From Trichostrongylus colubriformis (lineage: Eukaryota; Nematoda; Chromadorea; Rhabditida; Trichostrongylidae), in NCBI GenBank assembly GCA_963978905.1, contig OZ022256.1, forward strand, positions 50,454,001 to 50,518,000: DNA of 64,000 nt, in the 5' to 3' direction. Within the stretch, counting starts at the first letter, position 1, and every line of letters starts with the position of its first letter. The position numbers and the translations under genes were made by a program. Below, one piece after another: positions 36,828 to 47,762 of the stretch. The notes below the pieces were generated by a model, which saw only the letters and a list, made by a program, of their open reading frames with translations, searched no databases and had not been told where the DNA came from.

Positions 36828-38742
36828 ATGAGAGCACTCTCCATTCTGTTTCTAATTGGATTAGCTGCAAGCTTGGAGCAAGATTTCACTATCGAAGTTC
36901 CACCCGGCAAATTCCAATGTTACTTCCAACCTGTTGATACCACCAAACATAAGTTTATGGAAATTGACTATCAAGTAAGTGGATTTACTATTCTTTGTAG
37001 CTTGTAATCTTTCATACCATTTCTTTGATCTCCAGGTTGTGGATGGTGGTGATCTTAACATTAACTTCATGATTTTATTGGGAGCTAACGTTCTGGTTCA
37101 AGAAGAGAGGAAAGTTGACGGAAGTCATAGGTGTGTTTTTAGTGCTTTTTCTTTTTTTCTGAGGAGATCCCATTCTCTGTAATCAAGTCGCAGGAACCGA
37201 AGTAATTTTATCGAAGTACCGAAGCCTCAGCTGACTATATGCTTTGTATCCCTTGGAAATGGTCCGAGATACAAAGCATACAGTCTAGGAGGGAGCCACT
37301 GTAGTCGAAAATGGTAGGTTCTGAACTTCGAAACGAAAGTACTAGCGAGCGTCATGGATCTCGGCCTTACTTTTCTTGAGACCATGAACAGCTTTCGCTG
37401 TACGGGAACATTTGAATAGGTTCTACACAGCTCTGTTCGTCAACTCGATCAGTTTGAACTCATTCGAGGATGTTCTAGCTTAATGGCAACTTTATAGATT
37501 AGACATCAAACAGGCAGGAGACTATCAGTTCTGCTTTGACAACTCATTTAGTTATCAGTCTCGTAAGGTGAAATTTTTACTTTTGATATACTATATTAGA
37601 AATCTTCATGTCATGATTGTTTCCAGGTAGTTTTCTTCGAAGTTTTCCTAATGAATGAACAAGGTCAACTAGACGAGATTGATTACGCGAAGGCGTCTAG
37701 CAAAGACGATGCTCTTGAGAAAAAGATGGAAGAGTTAGGTGTCACTATCGCAGGATTCCGGGCAAGATATTTCTTCCATAGCACTTTTATGTTCTGCTGT
37801 GTTCATATTATTTGTGAGTTATTAACTCAATCGAGTTGAAATTTTCACCTGATTTCAGGACTCAGCAAACCACATAAAGTCGCAACTCAACAAGATTGAA
37901 TACAATCAGGTTTTGTTTTATTTGCTTTACTATTATTTCACTAGTGGAGCTGACCTTCATCATAAAGCTCTTTGTATTCTCTACCATCGTCGTATCACCT
38001 TTTGGGTTACCCAGTTTATTTCTGTTTTCAAGGCCCTTCTTCGAGCCCATGAGGCTCGCGATCGCGCAGTAATGGGTGCTAACTTGGATCGAGTAACGTT
38101 TTGGAGTTGTACACATACCCTCGTAATGTTGTGTGTAGCAGCCTTACAGGTAATTTCATGGTGTTATTATGGTCGATGCATCATGTCCTGGAAATCGTTA
38201 TGGTATTCCAAGTGACATATATTGCTTAAAACATTCCTTAGCGCAGTGAGGTCATAGCGCTAACCGAACTGGGCTCGAATTTTGCAAAGGAATGATTTTG
38301 ATGAAGCGGATTCGTGTTTTTTATATCCTGTGTAAGTCTGAACATGGGGAAGGAATCTTTTTTCCTGGGGTCCTGGGGTTGGGCAAATACGAATAAGTGG
38401 TTGTTCAGTCTAATTGGAGCATATTCCTCGTTATATGCTCAAGTTGTATAATTCATTCGTTTTCTCGGATAGTTAGCTGTATCTGCGCATAAAATAACCT
38501 CGAGAGCGCCTATAAGGGCAGGAATTGGGCGCAACCTGTGCTTTGTCGAGTGCCCCTCCCCTCCCACTCCCAACTTACTTAGCGCGCACTACAAAATACG
38601 TGATTCGGAACTGCAAAACGAGGGGTAATGATAGCAGTGCCAGCGCAATGGTATTTTGTTTCAGGTATTCTTGATAAGGAGCTTATTTGAAGACAATTCC
38701 AAAGTTGGAAGACTTTTAAGAAAAGGAAATAGTGGATACTAA
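36828..38742 (+). CDS. p24/emp24/TMED cargo receptor, gene 1 (230 aa, 7 exons)
   Basis: Type I membrane protein of early secretory vesicles between ER and Golgi, helping cargo and GPI-protein sorting. Exons: 36828-36974, 37036-37130, 37498-37567, 37627-37761, 37859-37909, 38033-38149, 38665-38742. The signal peptide MRALSILFLIGLAAS is followed by a GOLD domain (EVPPGKFQCYFQPV, later AGDYQFCFDNSFS), with the two family cysteines near FQCYF and FCFDN. A coiled-coil region follows, then the hallmark ALLRAHEARDRAV and RVTFWS, the membrane helix, and the cytosolic tail RSLFEDNSKVGRLLRKGNSGY-like end at TAA. It looks closest to the p24 gamma group (TMED1/3/5). Intron 4 must use a GC donor (CGG|GCAAGA) to keep frame. 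A TTTCAG acceptor at 36795-36800 in front of the ATG suggests trans-splicing. Confidence 0.92.
37233..37286. repeat. Small inverted repeat in p24 gene 1 intron 2
   Basis: GACTATATGCTTTGTATC and GATACAAAGCATACAGTC are near-complements around a loop of about 18 bp. Confidence 0.75.
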
Positions 38743-39614
38743 TCACGAGTTCTTGCTTATTTATTGGGTTGATAGCTGGCTTTGTCATGTTTTTACAGTC
38801 TCGTTATCATTCTGTGATTTGTTATATTGAAGCATAATGAGCAGTTGCTTGCTTACACGGTTCTCGTCTTGTTCGCTGGTCATTGGTGCAATGTTCCATA
38901 TGCTGTGGTTCTTGTTATTTTCCACTTTTTTTTACGAACGATTGTGTGCCTCAATTGAGATTCCGATGAAAATTTATCATACTGTTTATTTTTTATCCTC
39001 ACGGTTCATTGTGCCTGCATAAGTGGTATCGATTTCCAAATAGTGTGACCTATTATGTGTCCTTGTACGAGAGACTGCCGTTCATGTCACGCTATTGCTG
39101 TTCACCTTAGGTTGCCTACATCACCTGCTACGCTACCCCGTCGACGACTGCGCCCCGTGCGCTCTTTTATAATTTGTGACCTCGGCGAGTTTCATTTGGT
39201 GATGATAGTTTTCTTCTTCATTTCCTTTTTTCAACTTTCTTATCTTTGGCAAATTAACTTCAAGCTTCTCTGCTTTTAGCGACCATTCGCTATTTCCTAA
39301 TGGTACCTTGAAATATTCTATAAAAAAAAAGTGAAATGAAATGATTGGCTCGACCCAGTCACAATCCATAGTAGCACGCGCAGCACTGATACAGTCCATG
39401 GTGCAGAGTTGAACCGCGAGCTGAAGCTTATGGCTGACTCCACGAATTGCTATTGTGCGATGTCACGCTTTTCAAGCGACTCGGTGATCCGGTGGTCATG
39501 CGATGCCGCAAGTGAAATCGCCGCATCACAAATTGGCGAAGTGACATTGGGTTGGATGTGACTAATATGCTCCGGTTCATGTAGGTTCATTACTCATTTC
39601 AGGACAATTTGCAC
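38743..39614. other. Spacer between the tandem p24 genes
   Basis: About 870 bp between the stop codon of gene 1 and the ATG of gene 2. Open frames here show no recognisable product. A CATTTCAG acceptor at 39595-39602 lies 12 bp before the gene 2 start and is a good spliced-leader site. Confidence 0.6.
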
Positions 39615-41809
39615 ATGCAAACGATCCTCTTATTGGTGTCGTTTGCTTTCTTTCCATCGTGTTCAGCCTTAATTAGGCAAGATGAAATTTATCTTACAAT
39701 TCAAGTCCCCTCCAACAAGGTAAGCAATTATAAGGAATACTGCAAAAAGTCTAGATTTTCTTTTTACCTTAAGGTGGAATGTTTCTATGTGCCGATCTTG
39801 AAAATGGAATATAAAGCGTTGGAGTTCAGCTACACGGTATGGTGTTCTCATCAGCTTTGTGTCGATAGTATTACCTGAACTTGCTGCAATGCCTACATTG
39901 TCTGGTTCCAGAAAGGGGATATTTGCCAGCCCCTTTGTCACAGTTCTTAGCTATATTACATCGCATGCGCCGAAACCGTACCTGGAAAACTTCCACGTCC
40001 CAAAATCGCATTTGTTGTCGCAACCAGTGAAAGGAGTGGAATCAAATGTATGCCACTAATTGTGTTCAATGAAAGTTTAAGTAAAGTTTGCACGAAAAAG
40101 TTATTTCCACTTGAAGAAAAGTTATACATTAAAAACCATGCTGCATTCTTTATGCATCACCCCCTATTTACTGATCCTTCCCTTTCTAACAAGTTCTCTA
40201 CCACCACCCGCTACCTAAAACCACGGTCGTACTCACCGCCGGCGGGGCGTAGCTGCGCTCACAGGCAGCGAGGGAGAGTGGCACTGGGGAGGGTGGCAGG
40301 GTAGAATAGGCGAAGACGCAGAGATACGCAGCCACACCCTGCCGCCGGCACCGCCAAGTATGATCGCGGCCTAATAACGCCCACCCGCGTGCTTCATACG
40401 GTGCGGCGGTTGCTATTTATTTTGCGAATCCACTAGGTCTCTATTCCCAATTGTAATTACTAAAATTTTAGGTAGCACGAGGAAATAGGGATATCTCTTT
40501 GACAGTTCGCGATCCGAGAGGTGTTGAAATTGTCGCCGATGAAAGGAAGAAGTATCATTTCCATCGGTAATTGTTTATGATGTTTTTAATTTATAGTTAC
40601 TTTAGTTCTTCCTTTTTTTCAAGATACCCAACTCTAAGCAATAATGGCGTAGTTCGTAAGATTCTGAAGTAAAAGGGCAACTCATTAAGCTGCGGTTGAG
40701 AAAACTTAACTGCAGTTCATCGTATATTTTCACTCGATACATTTGGAGCAATTTACCCGTTACAGCATTATGATCGGCAGTTCCGAAAGTTCACTTGGCG
40801 ATTACTCCTTTTGCATGGACAACTCCTACAGTTACGAAAATAAAGCGGTATAATTTATCTGAGAATATTAAAAGCTAGAGGAGCCTTTAGGAAATTTTCC
40901 ATCTTTAGGTTAGCATTTCATTGCATTTGCTGGATGAAAAGGGAGATTACGTAAGAAATCAGACAGAACTCAAAGATGAGGCCCAAGTATTAGCGATCAC
41001 TGTTGATCAATTTGAGGTAAATCTCAGTGAAAGAATATCAAGAAAGTATTTTTATTGTAATAAGTCCCTTATTAGGCGTCGACGACTCGTCTGATGAACA
41101 ATATCAATGCAGCTGACAGACAACTAGTTCAAATACGAGTTATTAGTAATATAGTGAGTATTTCCTTATTCCCCATATCTACACGTCGAATTTGGTACTA
41201 ACAATTCGAATTCCACAGTGGTATCGATAGCTTTCAATCGATTGCGTATTTAGTAAAATTTTCAGGATCGCTCAATAGCAGAACAGAATTTTGAGAGAGT
41301 GAACTGGTATGGAACATTGAACACCATTGTCATTATTGTCGCAGCGACCACGCAGGTATCTAATCGTTTTTCCTTTTTCGCTTGGCATTCAAATGAACGT
41401 ATTCCTGATCTGGTTAACAGAAGAGTTCTCCATATCTCTCTATTCAGCCAGTTTTCGGGAACCAACCCATAGATACGTCCAACCCATAACAGTAGAATCA
41501 AGTGTCAACCACTATTCAATGAATCATATTCTCGCAATCGCGTCATGATTGAAGCTGAGGAAAAGGCGGCGCGCTTGGAACCACTGAACCCTCTACACTC
41601 ACTAGGAATAGAATTCTTAGCGCTCGCTTCCAACATGAGGAAGACTGAGGCCATTTTACGTTTTTCGAAGCAACTACTGCTCTGCTTGAATTTCACTTCA
41701 CATTTCATTATTGGAAAGATAATGTTGTGGCTTTAAGGTTGTGCTTGTACGAAGTTTACTCACTGAAGATTCCAAAGTTGGCAGATTTCTACGTCGTGGA
41801 AAAAACTGA
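39615..41809 (+). CDS. p24/emp24/TMED cargo receptor, gene 2 (230 aa, 8 exons)
   Basis: Second p24 protein, a tandem paralogue of gene 1. Exons: 39615-39719, 39774-39836, 40472-40566, 40766-40847, 40909-41016, 41076-41153, 41266-41355, 41738-41809. Signal peptide MQTILLLVSFAFFPSCSA, then a GOLD domain with VECFYVPILK and GDYSFCMDNSYSYENK, a heptad-like region (ITVDQFE ... RLMNNINAADRQLVQ), the membrane-proximal NFERVNW, a membrane helix and a tail VRSLLTEDSKVGRFLRRGKN. The 95-nt exon and the phase-2 intron after it are shared with gene 1, and both proteins are 230 aa, but sequence identity is moderate, so the duplication is old. The first intron (39720-39773) is only 54 bp and has no in-frame stop. 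A copy of MITE family B lies in intron 2. Confidence 0.9.
40221..40373. repeat. MITE family B, copy 4
   Basis: Inverted-repeat element in intron 2 of p24 gene 2: the left end CACGGTCGTACTCACCGCCG and the right end GGCACCGCCAAGTATGATCG are near-complements, with the family core CTCACAGGCAGCGAGGGAGA between them. Confidence 0.8.
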
Positions 41810-42479
41810 TCCCAGCAAACCTCATTAGAGAGATGGCCTACAAATTTATGCATAATTTATAGCTATCAAATGCCTTAGTGCTTGCCTGACGCTTCTGTTC
41901 CGGTTTCCCTTTTATACGTTCTTATTAGTTTGTACGTTGTGGTTACTTTTGAACATATCTACCATATTGATGTTTTTCCATCAATTAAACTGCCCAGTGT
42001 TGCCGATTAACTGTTTCCTCTCACGCTAAAACTGCCCACTTCTGTCCATCTTATTTTTGCCTCAGTTCTCACTGCCCTTTAACGTTAGTTGATGTCCTTT
42101 CGATTTTTGCGCGAGTCAGTACCATTGTTTATGTACGGTTATTTGCCACTCACTTATCAGTACTTTCCACTCGAAATGGCCTTGCCTATGTTTAAGTATC
42201 GATGGTTCTAGAGAATGAATATTTATTGCGATCTCTTTTTCAACATTCTGACAACCTACATTTATGTATAGTACAGCTAGTAAAAACCAATATCAACAAT
42301 TTGATAACATTAACAACAATAGTTTACAGAAATGACTTTGAACGACAACCGCATCCAAAAACATCCCTAGTTTGGAAAGAACTGATGGAACTACAATTAA
42401 ATCATTCTTTGAGAGCAACTTCCTGACAACTGGCAGTTTTAACTACTTGCGTAATGGATGAGGTTGTAGGAAACTAGGA
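41810..42479. other. Convergent intergenic region between p24 gene 2 and PUS1
   Basis: AT-rich 3' flank of two genes ending towards each other. A 74-codon plus-strand frame at 42202-42426 has no known product. Confidence 0.55.
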
Positions 42480-45400
42480 CTAGGGAAGAGTTGCATGTAT
42501 TTTTTCAGCCTGAAACATGTAGTTTTGGAATCACAGTATTTGCGCTTCAATTTTTGACGTAGGAAAAAATAATGAGAAAATGCAAGCGATGTATTTTAAT
42601 AGTACTTTCGTTTGAAAAATCCTTATAAAGAAACACACCTCTAATGCCTTTTTTTCCATTTCATGCGCATCGACATCATTGGCATCGTCGTTTTCGTTTT
42701 TTACTTTATTTTCGCTTTTCGCGACATCCTCTTGAGCGACTTCGTTAGTGGCTTGTTCTTTCGCCTCATCAGCCTGTAGTCATTACCCTCCATTAGCTAT
42801 TGACACGATGTTGCTGACTCTCACCAAGTTGTCACGTTCAATGCAAAAATACAACTCAAATCGCCAGCCACAACCCTAACCTTCGCTGCGGCCATACAAA
42901 GGAACGTTCCCCTTGGTGCCTCCTCACTTTCAGAATCAGCACAGAAATCGTGCCTCACGAGATCCGCCAGCCATTGCAACATTCTGAAATGAGAATAGTA
43001 AGCAAAGCTTCTTCACAGTGACTACAAGCGGACTGAGCTCACGACTGGTGCCGTAATTCCGACAATAATATCTCTTTTGTTATGAGCTCAAACTTGACTT
43101 CTTCAATACGAGCTTCAACAGCGCTTCCCCAATCAGTCAGTGGTTCATGAGTTTTAGCATGCCTGCAAGTGGAAAACCATCAAAATACAAGAGGTGTGAT
43201 TACATCAAGGAACCATTTGCACATCATGCATGATATCAGTATATAACCTACTTTCTATCGTAGAGATCATAGTGTACCCGTTCCAGTAACAGTCCAAGTC
43301 CTGGAGCTCTTGGAACATCCACCTGAAGTTAAAAAAGTGAAAGACCCATGACGAAATCGACATTGTTCTAGTACAGCGGTAATAGCGCTGTAAATCAAAA
43401 ACGTACAGTATGATAGGAAGTATGCAACTCACCCGTTCACTTTCAAACGTCCTTTGGATATAACTCTTAGACTGCAGTTCACGTATAACAACTATTAACA
43501 TACCTTAACAGTCAAGAACTAGAAAATAAAATGACTTAAACAATTGCCGTGAAAGGTTGCATTTTAACATCGACGTATATAAACAAGAGGAAAAGTCTCC
43601 CGCAAAGTACTTACCAACCATTTTCCTGATTTGATGTAAAATAAAACTCTGTCCTTTTACAGTGAGTTGAATGAATTCGACATCCTCATTCCGAATATCA
43701 TCATGAAACAGGAAAGGTTGCCCACATTCAAACGACAAAATATAGCGGTGACAACTGCGATCATCGAATTCTCTGAATAGCAGTGCTAACAGCTTGTATT
43801 AGGTTGTCCGAAAAGTAATGAGACAAATGCAGTGGTGAGATTCAACATTAAGTATTTTTGGACGTCGAAGTCGTGAGAGGACAAAATTCTGGAATTTAGT
43901 GTTTCAAGTCCAGTACATGTATGCCACCAAGGGCATATGGTCCATACTGTTTTCATCTTTCACAAACGTGCTAAAGATGGATGAGAAAAAAAGCTGTATC
44001 GGGCAGCTCTCCTTCTACACTATCGTTTAGGTAAATCCGCTGATGAGGCCCATCGGCTTTTGCTGGAAGAAATGAAGGATCAAGCACCTTCTCGAGCGAC
44101 GTGCTTCAGATGGTACGGCAAGTTCGACAAAGGAGGGAAATGTCTCGAAGACTGTAGTCGTTCAGGACGTCCACTGACGCGAAAGAAGCAGCTTATACTT
44201 GCCATCTGTGAGGAACGACCTAACGTTACAGTGCGCGAGCTTGCCACCTCCTCGGGTGCTCGTGCGTCATGTAAAGTGGCAAAGTTGCCTCGGGTTCTTC
44301 CGCACGCTCTCAGCTCTCACGACAAGAAGAAGCGTGTTGAAGTGTGCACTTCTCTGCTCAGCCGTCATCGCACGCTTTCCTGGATCGACTCCATCGTTAC
44401 CATGGATGAGAAGTATTGTGTCTACGATAACACGGTGCGCCGAAAACATTGGGTCGACTTCGATGAATTGCCGAAACAACAGCCGAAACGCCCCGATCAT
44501 GACAAGAAGGAGTTGCTCTCATTTTGGTAGGATATTAACAGCCCGGTGTTTTGGGAACTGGTTCCAACTGGTTCTATGGTCGACTCTGAAAGATTCTGTA
44601 CTCAGCTGGAAAGAGTAGCTGAAATTCTGCGTAGTCGCCGTCGTGGGAGAGGCAAAATCCTACTCCTCATGGATAACGCCAGGCCACACACGTCGAAAAG
44701 GACTCAGAGTAAGCTGAGAGAGCTGGAGATCGAGCTTGTACCCCATCCACCGTACTCACCAGATCTCGCTCCATCAGACTTCCACATATTTCGTTCTCTT
44801 CAATCCTCTTTTGCTGGAAAAAAAATTCACCAATCGGGAGGACGTCGAATTAGCTGTCAACAACTTCTTGAAGTCGAAGCCTCCGGAGTTCTTTGCTAAT
44901 GGAATCAGATCTCTGCCGCAAAGATGGCAGTATGTGAAGGAACACAATGGCGAATATTATAGTAAATGATATTGATTTGTAATAAAGTTACCGACGAATC
45001 ACTGCACTACGACATTTGTCTCATTACTTTTCGGACAACCTAATAATTGGACTGAAGACGTTTTAAAATAATAACGAGAGGTCGGAGCGCGACATCTCAT
45101 AATGGCGAAAAAATGGAGAAGGTTCCACTTTGAACAAATACCACTAATTAAAACTCATAGACTCAATAAACTCAACGGACATATGCTTACACGTCTATAT
45201 CGAAATCTGAGGTGTACATACCTTCTCGAGGTATAATTGAAGAAATTATGAGTGCCAAGATATATGCTGAGAACAGAATTTATTTCGTCGATAGTTTCTT
45301 TACTGATGCGAAAAGCAGCATTGGTCAACTAAAATGATAAACATGAATCGTCGTTTTAAAACAGCGATAAAGTGAGAAGAATAGAGGAAGAGTCATTCGT

Positions 45401-47056
45401 AAAACATGATTAAGCCTGTACCTCCGTCGGCTTTGCAAAGGCGAAAGTGGGCAGCGTATAACTGTATGTCCTTGCACAACACATTTTTTGTGGATGAAAT
45501 GCATTTGTAGCACGACGCATCGCTAAACAGTCAACATGGCAAAAATGTTTACCAAAGCTCCATCCTTTACTTTTTGGGAGAAAAGCAATGAATGAAATAC
45601 CTATTACACGAATATCCTTCGGTAGTAGAGCATTGAGATCGTTAGGTCCCGTCACCATATAATCGTCGCTTCTTGGAAGTTCCATTCCACAGATCTAAAA
45701 CAAACACGATAATGAAAAAAGGTTTGAAACTCCCTGAGAGTCTTAGTGTACTGAAAATGGCCCGCTACAGACTTCCACATTTTCACTGGTCATTTCCGGG
45801 AATCCATTTAAGATAAGAAGTATTCAGATGGAGGGAGGGGAGGTTCTACAGTAAGCTCAGTATCTAGAAGTTGTTACAGGCTGAGGAATACATGAAGACA
45901 CAACAATTGTAGCCATGATAGATCTGCTTGCAAACTCACCTGCCTCACAGCAGAAACTCCTCTATCAGTGCGAGCTGCCCTTTGAAAGTGAAAAAGACTG
46001 GGTTGCTCTTTCATTTCATCAGTGATCCATTGTAATTTGTTCATAGCATTGATTAGCTGCCCTTCGATCGTCGGATGTTCTTTTTGCACCTGTAACACAA
46101 TAGCAAGTCGTTTATGTACTATTCCCACAGAGTGAGAGGTATACCCCACCTAGGAGCGCCTCATAGGGCGTGGCCTACGGACATGGGTGAGTGGCGAGAG
46201 TGAGTGTGTGGCCAAGTGAGAGAGTTTGATACATTCTCACCTAAGTCCGTAAGCCACCCCCCTATCAGGCGCTCCCAAATGGACTGTATGTATCAGAAGG
46301 TAAGATCGCTGCAAAATTGTACGGCATTGCTGAAACTGGTGTGAGCAAAAACGTGTCTACTGATCGCGAGCAGACATTTATGTTGTGTTCAAACGTGAAT
46401 GGGTCGTCATTGTTTCAAAATATTGCAACTTAATTTCCGTGGATGTGTTTAACGGATAGAAACATCAGCCATCTTCCAAAGGTTCTCAACAGGAGCCAAA
46501 GGCATCTCTCTTTGAGAGACAAAGGGATCAATGGGAGAGATGCATTGAGAATTGGAGCTCGATATAGAAAAGTCATATGGAACCAACCGCTTTTGAAGGT
46601 AGACTGTACACCACAAACTTTCATTTGAGTATCAGTCTGATTGAGTCACAAAAAGGTGGGGTGTCAATCTTCATATGAATTTCACTCGCCTCACATGACG
46701 AAAAGCAAAGTAGCCATATGAGTCACTACGAGGAATGTGATCTGAGTATGTCGGAAATAAGAAGCCAATCGAATTCAATTTGTAACAAAACCGCATGCAT
46801 TAACACTGAAACGCACGCCTGTACTTACTAGCCACTCTTCAAACAAACCTACCTGCATACCGAAGTATTCCCTTCCTTGATAAGCAAGCAGCATAGCGTA
46901 CTTTGCCTTTTTGATTCGTCCCTTTTCAGCTTCACCAGTATGTTTTTCGATCTTTCCCGATTGCACATCGTGAAGAACAGCTTCGGATTTACTTTCAGCC
47001 ACTTCTGCAACTTTCGTCATCCCTGCGACAACCCTCTGGACTAATCGCTTCAACAT
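42480..47056 (-). CDS. pus-1: tRNA pseudouridine synthase, PUS1/TruA family (443 aa, 12 exons)
   Basis: Isomerises specific uridines of tRNA (and some other RNAs) to pseudouridine in nucleus or mitochondria. Exons (high to low): 47056-46853, 46089-45940, 45694-45601, 45522-45422, 45328-45222, 43772-43615, 43491-43433, 43322-43252, 43162-43043, 42983-42881, 42773-42639, 42509-42480; phases agree throughout. Diagnostic motifs: AKYAMLLAYQGREYFGMQ near the N-terminus, the catalytic-Asp motif RAARTDRGVSAVRQ, then ARTYSYTLPTFAF, YLGTHNFFNYTS, KGQSFILHQIRKMV and VDVPRAPGLGLLLERVHYD. The C-terminus has an acidic, lysine-rich extension (42773-42639) and a nine-residue last exon. The start is 14 bases behind a TTTGTTTAG acceptor, suggesting trans-splicing. 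Intron 5 contains a whole mariner element and intron 1 a MITE. The final two exons are the least certain. Confidence 0.9.
43799..45043 (+). mobile_element. Mariner transposon in PUS1 intron 5, degenerate
   Basis: 1245-bp element with terminal inverted repeats TTAGGTTGTCCGAAAAGTAA at the left and TTACTTTTCGGACAACCTAA at the right, and TA duplicated at 43797-43798 and 45044-45045. It is close to full mariner length and in antisense orientation to PUS1. The transposase reading frame is broken (see next entry). Confidence 0.93.
43978..44968 (+). pseudogene. Mariner transposase, broken by frameshifts and a stop
   Basis: The frame starts at ATG 43978, shifts near 44030, runs to a TAG after LLSFW (44528-44530), continues in the same frame, and shifts again at the A run near 44818-44826 before ending at TGA 44966-44968. 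The D,D34D triad is still present: TMDEKY, LLMDNARPH and HPPYSPDLAPSDFH. Part of the region between the DNA-binding and catalytic domains is also altered. It cannot make a functional product as read. Confidence 0.88.
46151..46288. repeat. MITE family A, copy 2
   Basis: Inverted-repeat element in PUS1 intron 1. The left arm GAGCGCCTCATAGGGCGTGG pairs with CCTATCAGGCGCTC on the right; the right end GGACTGTA is the family terminus and the left terminus is eroded. Confidence 0.8.
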
Positions 47057-47762
47057 GCGCTCTTAACGAGCCTAAACAAAGCAATGTCCGTACAAAAGTT
47101 AGCAAGCATAAAAAACAGCATAGTTCCAAGCGTGGACCGAACCCATCTAATTTTAATCCGCATTACAACAGCATACGAACTTGAAACTGTAGTTCTACAC
47201 CACATCAGGTGTTGAGCAATGCGTAAGAAATTGCAGGCGGTGAAAACGTCAGTGTGACCACATTTCCATTCTTTTCAACCTAATTTGGGGAATCTAGTCA
47301 GTCAGTCAGTCAGTGAAATTCATCACAAAAATCGCATGGTCATACTAGAAGTAGATGTCGAAAGGTCAGTGTTACTATGAATTCATCTAGGCAACAAGCC
47401 TTTGTTATATGAATTGGCTTAAAAATTCTATGGATGATGTCTAACCTTCTCGAGAACAAATTAGTAATGTCCATGAATAAAATATTCATTCGCAAGTTTA
47501 AACTAGCTCTTTTCTTCTATAATACTCTGAACATGAAATACATCTATACAGACGAGCACAGAGTAAAAATCTTCTGCATAATACATGTCACTGGAATCGC
47601 GTGGAATGGAAGACTATCACATGATTAAAATTTAAACCGACATACTCTGAGAATTTAGCTTAGAAAAAGCTGTGCATAACAAAACGGCTAGATTCAGCAC
47701 AATAAACTCGCAATATACATCGATTAATTATAGAAAGTTCAATAATTTCTCAGCATTCGACC
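47057..47762. other. Spacer between V-ATPase H and PUS1
   Basis: About 700 bp between the stop codon of the V-ATPase gene and the PUS1 start, both on the minus strand. It should hold the V-ATPase 3' UTR and either a PUS1 promoter or an intercistronic region. A CAGT tetranucleotide run (GTCAGTCAGTCAGTCAG) lies near 47298. No gene is seen. Confidence 0.55.
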
